A DNA stretch of 64,000 nt. Source: Peptoniphilus lacrimalis DSM 7455. GTDB taxonomy: Bacteria > Bacillota > Clostridia > Tissierellales > Peptoniphilaceae. Position 1 is the stretch's first letter, and the number at the start of each line of letters is the position of its first letter. The notes under the pieces were generated by a model. That model saw only the letters and a program-made list of their open reading frames with translations, searched no databases and was not told the DNA's origin. The stretch covers positions 229,060 through 293,059 of the forward strand of contig NZ_KB900367.1 in assembly GCF_000378725.1 (NCBI RefSeq), in the 5' to 3' direction. Shown here in pieces: positions 9,157-17,447 of the stretch. The position numbers and the translations under genes are program-made.

Positions 9157-9511
9157 AAGACATTCATTAGATGAAATTTCACAAAAAACTAGAAATAAAG
9201 AGAAAAATAGAAAAAGAAATCGCATTTTAAATTTTAGAGTATCTGAAGAAGAATATGACCTAATAAACAAAAAGATTGCAATAAGCGGACTTAAAAAACA
9301 AGATTATTTTCTACAAATGTTATTAAATCACGAGGTTAAGTTAGTAAGTGATTACAGACTTTCTGATAATATAGCCAAGGAGATATTTCAACTAGCAAAA
9401 GTTATTAAAAAGTTTGGAAAACTAAATGACGATGAAGTTGATATTTTAATTTATATTTTAGAAATATATGAAGAAATCAAAAAAGAAAAAAGCCCCTACT
9501 ACAAAAAGTAA
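9140..9511 (+). CDS. Mobilisation-type ribbon-helix-helix protein
   Basis: The 123-aa basic protein begins overlapping the integrase end by 17 bases; the internal ATG at 9149 fits the GAAGAGG site better. The central NRKRNRILNFRVSEEEYDLINKKIAISGLKKQDYFLQMLLNHEV resembles the RHH DNA-binding part of MobC-like relaxosome accessory proteins, with a helical C terminus. It differs from the MobC-like protein at 11448. It probably binds near an origin of transfer or controls the cassette. Family assignment is by pattern only. Confidence 0.55.
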   Translation: MIKMFRRHSLDEISQKTRNKEKNRKRNRILNFRVSEEEYDLINKKIAISGLKKQDYFLQMLLNHEVKLVSDYRLSDNIAKEIFQLAKVIKKFGKLNDDEVDILIYILEIYEEIKKEKSPYYKK

Positions 9512-9519
9512 AGGCATAC

Positions 9520-9567
9520 ACTCCTGTGAGAAGTGTTCTCTAGACAAGTTCATTTTACCACAGGAGT
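9520..9567 (+). other. Long-loop inverted repeat between mobC-like gene and vapE
   Basis: ACTCCTGTG (9520-9528) is exactly complementary to CACAGGAGT (9559-9567), loop of 30 bases. The T-rich tail is weak (CTTATTT). It may be an attenuator, terminator or recognition site. Confidence 0.5.
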
Positions 9568-9594
9568 CTTATTTATACCAGACAGGAGGATAAA

Positions 9595-9672
9595 ATGGAA
9601 AACAAATATAAAACAAAAAAGAGATTAAATGGTTATAAAAAGAAAAGGAGTAAGCCTTATGACAGATTTTAA
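9595..9672 (+). CDS. Short basic leader peptide ORF overlapping vapE start
   Basis: This 25-codon ORF (begins MENKYKTKKRLNGY, ends PYDRF) starts behind a strong AGGAGGA site and overlaps the inferred vapE start by 14 bases in another frame. The vapE ribosome-binding site lies inside it. This suggests translational coupling. The peptide is lysine/arginine-rich and I know no homologue. It could be an untranslated coincidence. Confidence 0.4.
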   Translation: MENKYKTKKRLNGYKKKRSKPYDRF

Positions 9673-11119
9673 ATTAAAATTCCCGGAAATAGATCAGACT
9701 TATGCCTTTTTAGATTTACAAACTACAGATAAGGGGATGGTTAGACAAATTACTGGGAATATTGTAACAGCGATTTTAAATCCCAAATATTGTCAAAACC
9801 AAAAAATCATTGATGGACAAATATTCTTTGATAAATTTACCAATGAAATAAAATTCCAGGGGAAAATTATTGGAGAAAGAAATATAAAGGAAAATCAAAT
9901 ACGACTTTGGGATGATTCTTTAAATAATAGACTAGGCTTAGAGATAGAAAAACATTTTGGAATTAATTATAACACCAACAAAATGTGGGAAGCTATTCGA
10001 TTTGTAGCTCATCAATATGAAGTGAGTCCGCCAAAGCAATATCTTCAAAATTTAAAATGGAATGGAGATAAAAATGCCATTAGAAAACTTTTACCAAGGT
10101 ATTTGGGAGCGGATGATACAGAACTTAACAATTGGATAATGGAACATATGATATTAGGTATGATAAAAAGAATTTTCAATCCAGGATCTAAGTTTGATGA
10201 GATGATTGTTTTAGTTGGGGGACAAGGTATAGGCAAATCGACTTTTGCAAGATACTTGTCCATAACAGATGATTGGTTTTGTACAATTGAAAACATTCAA
10301 GGTAAGGATGCCGTCATGAACCTTATGGGTAAAACTGTCGTTGAAATTGAAGAATTTGTTGCTTTAAGAAATGCAAAATCGGCTAATGAAGCTAAATCTT
10401 TTTTATCAAAATTAAGCGATAGGATAAGAATACCCTACGAAAAATATGCAACAGATGTGCCTAGGACATGTATATTCATAGGCACATTAAATGAAAGAAC
10501 TTTTCTTAATGACCATACTGGAGAAAGAAGATATTTGCCTGTTGAATGTAACCCGAATCAAAGAATAAGGACTATATATCCAGATAAAAATCACAATGAA
10601 AAACTTTCAGACAAAGAATATATGTCACGCATAAGAGAAGATTTTAATCAGGCTCTAGCCTTGGGATATGAAATCTTTAAAAACAAGACTTATGCATGGA
10701 CTATACCAAAAAATCTTTTAAAAGACTTGTATAAAGAACAAGAAAAGTTTAAATATCTAAACCCAGATGTGGAAGACATTAGGTATTTCTTAGAAGAATA
10801 TAAGCCGAAAAGTGCAGATCCAAATATAACTTGTTTCAAAGAACTAACCATGCAAGGCTACCAAATAAAATCAAAATCTTTTTCAGAGATTATGGATAAT
10901 TATTTCCAAGACTGGATTCCAATTAGGTCATCAAAGACCCAGAGAATTTCACCAAGTGGAGTCTCAATTCCAGTAAAACTATATTATGAAAAGAAAACAG
11001 AAAACAAAAATGACTTTATAGAAGTTGATAAGAATTTGTTGCCAGAAGAATGGCAAAAAGAAAATCAGTTAGAAATAGATACAGCAAAACAAGTGAAAGA
11101 TACAAATGTAACTTTGTAA
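9659..11119 (+). CDS. VapE-family P-loop ATPase (primase/helicase-like)
   Basis: The 486-aa virulence-associated-E-type protein is a superfamily-3-like ATPase common in phages, satellite islands and IMEs. Residues ~1-150 include WDDSLNNRLG and VSPPKQYLQNLKWNGD. The Walker A loop GGQGIGKS lies near 186-193, VVEIEEF is the Walker B-like strand, and a RIPYEK...FIGTLNE sensor region and GERRYLPVE follow. I chose ATG 9659 because AAAAGGAG lies 8 bases before it; the frame stays open to an ATG at 9629. It may allow replication of the excised island. Confidence 0.88.
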   Translation: MTDFKLKFPEIDQTYAFLDLQTTDKGMVRQITGNIVTAILNPKYCQNQKIIDGQIFFDKFTNEIKFQGKIIGERNIKENQIRLWDDSLNNRLGLEIEKHFGINYNTNKMWEAIRFVAHQYEVSPPKQYLQNLKWNGDKNAIRKLLPRYLGADDTELNNWIMEHMILGMIKRIFNPGSKFDEMIVLVGGQGIGKSTFARYLSITDDWFCTIENIQGKDAVMNLMGKTVVEIEEFVALRNAKSANEAKSFLSKLSDRIRIPYEKYATDVPRTCIFIGTLNERTFLNDHTGERRYLPVECNPNQRIRTIYPDKNHNEKLSDKEYMSRIREDFNQALALGYEIFKNKTYAWTIPKNLLKDLYKEQEKFKYLNPDVEDIRYFLEEYKPKSADPNITCFKELTMQGYQIKSKSFSEIMDNYFQDWIPIRSSKTQRISPSGVSIPVKLYYEKKTENKNDFIEVDKNLLPEEWQKENQLEIDTAKQVKDTNVTL

Positions 11120-11309
11120 CCTGTAACCAATCGTTATAAATCTTCTTAAATTAGGATTACATAAATTAATGGCTTGATAATAAGGGGCAAACACAGACTC
11201 TTAAAACAAGCTTGCCTAATTTTTGAAGTTTTTATTTTATAAGTTACAGTTACACTTATTAATTTCTATTTGGAAAATTATGGGGAATTAGATTAAAGAC
11301 TTGTTATTA

Positions 11310-11420
11310 ATAGCAAGCACAGTAAGTGAGTACCCACTTACGAAAAAATCAAAAAATCAATAGTTTTTAAGGCTATATAATTTTATGATTTTTTCCTTGT
11401 TAGGGAGAACCCTAAGACCC
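11310..11420. other. Candidate origin of transfer upstream of mobC-like gene
   Basis: The gap 11120-11447 has no gene. It contains GTAAGTG/CACTTAC (11322-11328 with 11335-11341) and TTAGGG-AGAA-CCCTAA (11400-11415) followed by GACCCC, directly upstream of a relaxosome gene. A conserved hairpin plus a small GC-rich stem beside mobC is the usual oriT layout. The call is by architecture, not by a known nic sequence. Confidence 0.4.
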
Positions 11421-11447
11421 CAAAAGATAAGTGAAAAGGAGAAATAT

Positions 11448-11810
11448 ATGGATAATAGAAAAAGAAATAATCAACTAAAAATATATTTAACAGATGAAGA
11501 AAAAGAAATTTTTGAAAAGAAAATGAAACTTGCAAACTTCAAAACAATGTCCCACTTTCTTAGAAAATGTGTATTAGAAAAAGAAATTTATATTGTAGAC
11601 CTAGAACCATTTAGAGATCTTCAATGGTTACTTTCAAATGTAACAAATAATATAAACCAGATTGCAAAAGCTACTAATATGACTGGTGTTATTTACAAAA
11701 ATGACATACAGGCTATCAGGCAAGACGTAGACAAGTTATCCAAAGAAATCTGGGATATTCACAGCTTATTATTAAAAAGAATTCAAAAAATACAAGAATA
11801 TCAGGAGTAA
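11448..11810 (+). CDS. mobC: MobC-like plasmid mobilisation relaxosome protein
   Basis: The 120-aa MobC-type accessory protein helps the relaxase at oriT. The RHH region (RNNQLKIYLTDEEKEIFEKKMKLANFKTMSHFLRKCVLEKEIYIVD) and the signature LQWLLSNVTNNINQIAKATNMTGVIYKNDIQ are typical of Gram-positive MobC proteins. ATG 11448 follows AAAAGGAG by 6 bases; an in-frame upstream ATG at 11385 has no such site. It is the only intact copy in the window, and three decayed copies lie at 5085, 14340 and 20501. No relaxase follows it, so the ancestral mobC-relaxase pair has been broken here. Confidence 0.85.
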   Translation: MDNRKRNNQLKIYLTDEEKEIFEKKMKLANFKTMSHFLRKCVLEKEIYIVDLEPFRDLQWLLSNVTNNINQIAKATNMTGVIYKNDIQAIRQDVDKLSKEIWDIHSLLLKRIQKIQEYQE

Positions 11811-11816
11811 GAAAGA

Positions 11817-12065
11817 ATGAAAATTTATATGAATGAACAAGGATTATTGGAAAAAGAAAGAGAATTATGTTTAGGTTTAGGAGGCATTGAGGATTTTATT
11901 AAGGAACTAGACGCCATGAGAGATACCTTCCAGGAAGTACAAGATCGTTACGAGAATTTTGAGAAAGTTTATCACTCAGATATGAAAAATATGTTAGAGG
12001 AACTATTCAAGTTTAATCAAAGTTTTGTTAGAAATAATGAAACTTTGATTGATAAAATCGAATAA
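11817..12065 (+). CDS. Small predicted coiled-coil protein, unknown
   Basis: The 82-aa acidic, mostly helical protein (heptad-like spacing in AMRDTFQEVQDRYENFEKV) starts 6 bases after mobC and ends just before a terminator, so it is the last gene of the mobC transcript. I recognise no family. Position suggests a mobilisation accessory or an orphan left after relaxase loss. Confidence 0.5.
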   Translation: MKIYMNEQGLLEKERELCLGLGGIEDFIKELDAMRDTFQEVQDRYENFEKVYHSDMKNMLEELFKFNQSFVRNNETLIDKIE

Positions 12066-12072
12066 ATAAACC

Positions 12073-12101
12073 GAGGTGTCGTAGAAACACGGCACCTTTT
12101 T
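12073..12101 (+). terminator. Terminator after mobC unit
   Basis: AGGTGTCGT pairs with ACGGCACCT (one G-T pair) around a short AGAAAC loop, then five T residues. Confidence 0.85.
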
Positions 12102-12175
12102 AAATGAGAAATTTGATTTTATCTGGTATAATAATCTTTAGTAAGTTGAAGATGAAAACGCTACGGAGAATCTCT

Positions 12176-12547
12176 ATGAATTTTGAGAAAGAATGGATAA
12201 AACATTTTACAAAAGATGTCTCTAAAAAAGATTTAGATTTTAGAGTTAGAGATTCAGGTAATTTTATATGGCATGCTTTTTTGGATTTAATTGATAAGGG
12301 AAGTTACTTGGTCGGAAATGAAGCGAGAAAAACTTTTGACAAGGTAAATAAAGTAGGTCCAATTTATTTTTTCCCTTGGGATGAAAATAAAGTTTTTGAA
12401 AATAACATTGAAGAAATTACTGCAGACATGCTCGATAGATATGACGAGGTATATCTTGTCGCTTCCGATTGGTCATGGACAAATATAAAAACGCATGAAG
12501 AAGAATTAGGACCTTATTTTTGCTCTAATGCAGAGAATCATATTTAG
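12176..12547 (+). CDS. DUF4275-like small protein upstream of ApeA homologue
   Basis: The 123-aa soluble protein has many aromatic residues: FIWHAFLDL, GNEARKTFD, YLVASDWSWTNIKTHEEELGPYFCS. The FIWH plus EARKxFD plus WTxIKTHE...GPYF pattern resembles DUF4275-type proteins; I am not certain of the family. ATG 12176 follows GGAGA by 8 bases, and an upstream ATG at 12104 sits in the terminator tail. The ApeA-like gene starts 9 bases after its stop, so the two are probably co-transcribed, and it could be an inhibitor or partner of that nuclease. Confidence 0.55.
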   Translation: MNFEKEWIKHFTKDVSKKDLDFRVRDSGNFIWHAFLDLIDKGSYLVGNEARKTFDKVNKVGPIYFFPWDENKVFENNIEEITADMLDRYDEVYLVASDWSWTNIKTHEEELGPYFCSNAENHI

Positions 12548-12556
12548 GAGGCTTAG

Positions 12557-13999
12557 ATGAGAAATATACAAAAATATGGCGGAACATGGAAATTTTTTGA
12601 TAGTGAGAAAACTTTTCAAGGAGAACTGCATATTGATTCGGATAAAAATTTTATTGTTCTTGAATTAATTATTCCAGCCAGTGATAGTAATCCAATGCCT
12701 AGACCACCTTATAAAGGAAAGATTCCATATATATGTGGCACTTTATTTTCTGGAGCAAAAGTTTTGTTATATAAATGTGAAACGGGTAAAGAGCACACAT
12801 ATCTATTATCATATACACAACAAATTATTTACTCTGATTTTGCTTTCTGGGGGCTAGAAATAAAGTCTGAAGATGAGGTAATGTTTTCAAATGTTACCGT
12901 TGACTTTGGGGAGATAATAAATTGGTCTAGATTGTGCAAATATAACTGGGACTATTCCTCAAATTATGGTGTGAATTTGATTTGGGAACATGAAGATCCT
13001 GTTAATTTTAAATTTGGAGATGGTTTACTTATAAAATTTTATCCTGTACAGGGAAGTATGGAAAGCAATTCATATAGTAAGGAGATTATTGCACGTCAAA
13101 GTGTTCTTGTAGACTTTGTTTATAATCAACCTAAAGAGATTGATGAAATACTAGATGATATTTTATCTATTCAGTATCTTATAGGCCTTGGTATTGATAA
13201 TGAGGTAGTTATTGAGAATATTAAATATCAACACCCAACAATATATTCAGAATTTGAAAACAAAGATGGATCTGTTACTAAACATTTTTTAAAAGCTGAT
13301 TTGTTGTTTGGAAAGGGAGAGAAAAAATCTACTGCAAGTATTAGACCGTTCAAATTTATCTTTACTTTAAGAGATATAAATGATCAAAATATTTTTTTAA
13401 ATTGGAATAATAGATATTCTAAACTTAAACCAGTCTTGGATCTTTACTTTACTGTTTTTTCTAATAAAATTACAGCACCAGAAGTCTTGTTTTTAAACTT
13501 GGTTCAAGCTTTAGAGACTTTTCATGCAAGATTTATCACTGATGATGTAAAAGATTACATTACTAGAGTTGAAAAAATTACTTATAATTTTTGTAGGGGT
13601 AATGAGAATCAGAATCAATGGCACGATTTTTTACTTGATGAGCATCAGCAAAATAGTAAAAAGATACATCTAAGAAGTCGCTTGGCTGATTTAATTTTTG
13701 CTGAAGGAATATTACCCTTCTGGCCTAGTTCTTACAATAAAGTAGAATATATCAGTAAGGTAGTAGATACGAGAAATTACTATACTCATTATAATATCGA
13801 AAAAGAAGAGAAGGCACTTTCAAGAGAAGAATTGCCTTTAGTAAATGCTGAACTAAGGATATTACTACAGTTCCATATTCTAAAGATTCTAGGTTTTTCT
13901 ACTGACGAATTAAGGAAGAAAACAGTAGAAGAGATGAACAGGCTTAATGATATTAAATTTTTACAAGAAGGAACTCATGAGATAAAAGAGAGACTGTGA
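12557..13999 (+). CDS. apeA: ApeA-like HEPN anti-phage protein
   Basis: The 480-aa protein has an N-terminal beta-rich ApeA-type domain (~1-300, starting YGGTWKFFDSEKTFQGELH, with LIPASDSNP-like and DDILSIQYLIGLG segments) and a helical C-terminal HEPN domain (~310-460). It includes VQALETFHARF, SRLADLIF and the RNase motif R-x4-H as RNYYTH near residues 405-410. ApeA proteins are single-gene abortive-infection systems in which HEPN RNase activity stops growth on infection. The gene follows AGGAGG. It lies in island cargo between mobC units, which fits a mobile defence gene. Assignment is by overall layout and the HEPN motif. Confidence 0.8.
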   Translation: MRNIQKYGGTWKFFDSEKTFQGELHIDSDKNFIVLELIIPASDSNPMPRPPYKGKIPYICGTLFSGAKVLLYKCETGKEHTYLLSYTQQIIYSDFAFWGLEIKSEDEVMFSNVTVDFGEIINWSRLCKYNWDYSSNYGVNLIWEHEDPVNFKFGDGLLIKFYPVQGSMESNSYSKEIIARQSVLVDFVYNQPKEIDEILDDILSIQYLIGLGIDNEVVIENIKYQHPTIYSEFENKDGSVTKHFLKADLLFGKGEKKSTASIRPFKFIFTLRDINDQNIFLNWNNRYSKLKPVLDLYFTVFSNKITAPEVLFLNLVQALETFHARFITDDVKDYITRVEKITYNFCRGNENQNQWHDFLLDEHQQNSKKIHLRSRLADLIFAEGILPFWPSSYNKVEYISKVVDTRNYYTHYNIEKEEKALSREELPLVNAELRILLQFHILKILGFSTDELRKKTVEEMNRLNDIKFLQEGTHEIKERL

Positions 14000-14042
14000 G
14001 TTAAAAAGCGTGAATAATAATATAGCAATGAAAGAGAAAAAT

Positions 14043-14261
14043 ATGGCATTTTATTACAGCAAACTTTGAAAGTTGCTTGACGAGAAGAAAATGTATAAAG
14101 AAGACTTAAGACTAGATACAGGGATGTCCTCAGCAACTCTTCATAAGTTAGGTAAGAATGAGATTGTTAGCATGGATGTTTTAGCAAGAATTTGTGAAAG
14201 TCTTAAATGTGATGAGGGAGATATTGTTAGCTATATAAATGAAGAGGGTGTGTCAGAATGA
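14043..14261 (+). pseudogene. Cro/CI-type small HTH gene with premature TGA
   Basis: From ATG 14043 the frame reads MAFYYSKL, then TGA at 14067, then KLLDEKKMYKEDLRLDTGMSSATLHKLGKNEIVSMDVLARICESLKCDEGDIVSYI. The two paralogues at 20039 and 25308 (minus strand) have KLWK at this place, so TGG to TGA is the likely change. A shorter product from TTG 14073 or ATG 14091 would lack helix 1. The protein type is a 65-75-aa transcription factor of the HTH_26 kind. Confidence 0.7.
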
Positions 14262-14287
14262 TTAAATTCTGATACACTCTCTTTTTT
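14244..14287 (+). terminator. Terminator overlapping the HTH gene stop
   Basis: GAGGGTGTGTCAGAAT pairs with ATTCTGATACACTCTC with small mismatches around GATTAA, followed by six T residues. Confidence 0.85.
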
Positions 14288-14339
14288 ATTTGATAGGTTG
14301 TACACTTAAAAGCGACATATAGTATAAAATAAATTTAAA

Positions 14340-14675
14340 AATCAACTAAAAATATATTTAACAGATGAAGAAAAAGAAATTTTTGAAAAGAAAATGAAAC
14401 TTGCAAATTGCAAAACCATGTCCCACTTTCTTAGGAAATGTGTATTAGAAAAAGAAATTTATATTGTAGACCTAGAACCATTTAGAAATCTCCAATGGCT
14501 ACTTTCTAATGCAACAAACAATATTAATCAGATTGTAAAAGCAACTAATGCAACTGGTGTTATTTACAAAAATGAAATTGAATCTATGAATAATCAGATA
14601 GAAAAATTATCAAAAGAAATATGGCAGATCCATTCCCTACTTCTTAATAAATCAAAAGAAAGTTCTGGTGATTAG
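14340..14675 (+). pseudogene. mobC-like gene, 5'-truncated
   Basis: NQLKIYLTDEEKEIFEKKMKLANCKTMSHFLRKCVLEKEIYIVDLEPFRNLQWLLSNATNNINQIVKATNATGVIYKNEIE matches the intact MobC-like protein at 11448 almost throughout, but the first ~7 codons and the start are missing; a stop (TAA) lies in frame just upstream. The fusion junction with ATTTGATAGGTTGTAC is the same as in the 5085 remnant. A product from ATG 14394 is possible. The relaxase start overlaps its end as in normal mobC-mobA pairs. Confidence 0.7.
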
Positions 14676-14676
14676 T

Positions 14677-14916
14677 ATGGCAATTATAAAAACACATCCA
14701 ATAAAATCAACTTTAAATTTGGCAATAGATTACATTACCGAGGGTGAAAAAACTGATGAAAAAATTTTAGTATCTTCATTCAAATGTCATACATATATTG
14801 ACCATATTCAGTTTATGAAAACACGAGAAGATAATGATATTAATGGTTCAGTTTTGTCTGGGATTCTAATACAATCTTTTATTTTAGGGTGGTTTTGTGC
14901 TATAGAAATGCTGTGA
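14677..14916 (+). pseudogene. Relaxase (MobA-type) N-terminal fragment
   Basis: MAIIKTHPIKSTLNLAIDYITEGEKTDEKILVSSFKCHTY is the standard start of Gram-positive relaxase/mobilisation nucleases, which are normally some 400 aa or more. After about residue 53 the sequence (REDNDINGSVLSGILIQSF) no longer looks like a relaxase and ends at 79 codons in a hairpin. All three-His metal-site motifs are absent, so this is a dead gene. GTG 14668 is an alternative start overlapping the mobC remnant. Confidence 0.75.
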
Positions 14917-14938
14917 GTTTAATGCTCACAGCATTTCT
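14904..14938. terminator. Strong bidirectional hairpin
   Basis: AGAAATGCTGTGAG pairs perfectly with CTCACAGCATTTCT around TTTAATG. It separates the plus-strand relaxase fragment from the convergent ABC permease gene. A related hairpin in opposite orientation (GGCTATGAG/CTCATAGCC) occurs at ~21619. Confidence 0.8.
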
Positions 14939-14939
14939 C

Positions 14940-17447
14940 TTATATACTCTTAAAAGTATTATCTGAGTTTTCATTTATTGTTTTAAGACCACTTTTTATT
15001 GCAAGTAAGACACCTGCAATTATACAGACAAATACTATTAATATAGGAGTATAATTCATATTTATTAGCAGTTCTTTTATTCCAAAGCCTAATTCATAGT
15101 TACTCCTATAGGCTCTTAACACAATGCCTATAGAAAACATAAAGATATATACTAAGAAAATATTTTTAAATAATATTTTTACTTCAGAAAATACCATCTT
15201 TTCAATCTGTTTTTCTGTCATGCCAGTAGTTGATAGAAGTTTAAAGTCATTTGATCTCGCTCGTAGATTTCCCTTAAAGCTATTATAGGCATTGGAAAGA
15301 GCGATTGTTATTAGAATGATTTGAATAGCTAGGTTTAAAAGTCTTTCATTCCTTGTTTGCTCTTTACTTGTTGCTTCTCTTAAAATTTCTGTAGCTGTTC
15401 CATGGTCAGACTTTGGTACATAATTTGAAATTACTTTTTCGGCATCTTCAAATACTTTTTTCTTGTTTTTTTCAGCCTTTATTTTTACAAAATAATAGTA
15501 AACAGGATCTGATTTATCTATTCCATATTCATCAATAAATTTTTTCATGGTACTTTCACTTGTAAAGATAGATATTTGATTGTCATTATAAGCTTCTAAG
15601 TCATAAGGCATTTCATCAATACTTGCGTCAATTTTTATATTTATTGGTTTGCCCTGTGCATTATATTTTAAAGTTACTTTTCCTGTATCCTTATCAGAAA
15701 TTTTTATATACTCACTAAAAGCATACGGAGTTTTATTATCTTTTCTTATCTTATTAAGTAATAAATAAGATGCATTAGGGATGTTATTTTCTTTTAAAAT
15801 TTTTTCAAAATCTTCATCTGTTAAAGCATATAAACTTGCATATAGACTATCTTTTGCTATTTCCCCACTATCAAGAGAATTTTTTAAGTCTTTAGAAATA
15901 AGGTCTTTATTATCGTCAAGGTAAAACTTAGTGTCATTTCTTTGATATAGGTGAAGCTCTTTTATTCCGTCAACTTTTTCTAAATCAGCTAATAAGTTTT
16001 CATCTAAATTCTTATCAGTGTAAATACTTGAATTAAAATTGTAAGGACTTTTATAAGAGTTATATTTTTCGTTCAAAGTTCTATATGATTGGCTAACTAA
16101 GACTGTGGTCAGTACAAATGCAGAAAGAGCCATTGAAATTACAATAATTCGATAGGTTGAGCGATAAGACCTGTAATAATCTTTTGCTAAAGTCTTTTCT
16201 ATAGGTCCATTTATTTTTGATTTTCCTAATTTTATATTTTTTTCTGTAATCCCATTTAAACCTTCTATTATCTTTAATTTTGCACTTTTCCTAGCAGGGA
16301 TTGTCGCAGATAAATATACTGTCAAAAGCGATAATAAAATAATTATTAAAATAGAAGTAGGATCTAAATAAACTAGGTGAAAATCTGGTGCCTTAAAACT
16401 TTCTCCAATTATCTCAGACATATTCTTATAGGATACTGAGTTATTAAGCCACATTAAATACATTAATAAGTTTGCGAAAACCCAGGATAGAAGTGTACCT
16501 AAGGCTACTGGCAATGCAGATAGCTTAAAGGCTTTCTTTTTTATCATTTTTTTAACTTGTTTTGCAGTCATACCTGTGCTTTTTAATAGGGCAATTTCTT
16601 TTAAATCCCTATTGTTCCATACGTTAAATGCACCATAGATAATAAAAGCAAATAGAAGAACTAGAAAAAAATACGCACTATACTCTTCTACAGCAGATTT
16701 TATCACTGACTTAGGCGGAAATATTCCTTGAGGATAAATCAACTTATACTCTAAAATATCTGTATTATAAGATAGTCTTCCTATGTCTATTGAAGACTTC
16801 TCGTCTATATTCATAGTAGATAAAATTTCCCTAGTCTTTGTATAAGTATCTCTTGGATGCTTATACCAAATTAAGGCTTCTAAACCTCCATTGTTTTTTA
16901 ATAAGTCTATCTTTTTATCACTATCAGCCAAAGTAAGAAACATAGACTTTTCAAAAGAATATCCATAATCATCATAGACTCCAACTATAATATAAGTTTT
17001 ATCACTTGCAGTAATTTTAGAGCCTATATCATAATTTTTATTCTTTGTTAAAAATCTTTCTGGCACTAATAGTTCGCTTGAGTTATTAGGTTTTCTTCCT
17101 TTTTTAATTTCATAGCCAGTTAATAGGTTGCTATATTTTCCATTTTCATAAATATTTGCATTTAAATCTGTCTCTATGATTTTATTAAAAGAAATTTTTT
17201 CTATATCCGTATCATTTATTAATTTATCATATAGTTTTTCATCAACTTCAGTAATTGCTACATGGTAGTCTCCAATAGTTTTTCTTACGTAGTTATACTT
17301 GTCATATTTTAAGGATCCTACAATAAATACAACTGTACCTAGTAATATAACTGCTAAAAGTATGGAAATTTTAATAGCAAAACTGTCTTTCTTATTATCT
17401 TTTACAGCTCCATCAGCTAGATCATTAATAATTTTCATAAGTTTCAT
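14940..17447 (-). CDS. ABC transporter permease, FtsX-like, two-domain
   Basis: The 835-aa membrane protein has the MacB/FtsX-type layout duplicated: TM1 (~25-45), a large extracellular domain, three TM segments (~255-275, 305-335, 360-385), a fourth before the second extracellular domain (~430-450), then three C-terminal TM segments (~705-725, 755-775, 795-815). The cytoplasmic REIALLKSTGMTAKQV-like loops (DLKEIALLKSTGMTAKQVKK and NDFKLLSTTGMTEKQIEK) are FtsX signatures. The start overlaps the ATPase gene by 23 bases. With its ATPase and the two-component genes it resembles antimicrobial-peptide sensing/resistance modules. The substrate is unknown. Confidence 0.9.
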   Translation of the reverse strand: MKLMKIINDLADGAVKDNKKDSFAIKISILLAVILLGTVVFIVGSLKYDKYNYVRKTIGDYHVAITEVDEKLYDKLINDTDIEKISFNKIIETDLNANIYENGKYSNLLTGYEIKKGRKPNNSSELLVPERFLTKNKNYDIGSKITASDKTYIIVGVYDDYGYSFEKSMFLTLADSDKKIDLLKNNGGLEALIWYKHPRDTYTKTREILSTMNIDEKSSIDIGRLSYNTDILEYKLIYPQGIFPPKSVIKSAVEEYSAYFFLVLLFAFIIYGAFNVWNNRDLKEIALLKSTGMTAKQVKKMIKKKAFKLSALPVALGTLLSWVFANLLMYLMWLNNSVSYKNMSEIIGESFKAPDFHLVYLDPTSILIIILLSLLTVYLSATIPARKSAKLKIIEGLNGITEKNIKLGKSKINGPIEKTLAKDYYRSYRSTYRIIVISMALSAFVLTTVLVSQSYRTLNEKYNSYKSPYNFNSSIYTDKNLDENLLADLEKVDGIKELHLYQRNDTKFYLDDNKDLISKDLKNSLDSGEIAKDSLYASLYALTDEDFEKILKENNIPNASYLLLNKIRKDNKTPYAFSEYIKISDKDTGKVTLKYNAQGKPINIKIDASIDEMPYDLEAYNDNQISIFTSESTMKKFIDEYGIDKSDPVYYYFVKIKAEKNKKKVFEDAEKVISNYVPKSDHGTATEILREATSKEQTRNERLLNLAIQIILITIALSNAYNSFKGNLRARSNDFKLLSTTGMTEKQIEKMVFSEVKILFKNIFLVYIFMFSIGIVLRAYRSNYELGFGIKELLINMNYTPILIVFVCIIAGVLLAIKSGLKTINENSDNTFKSI

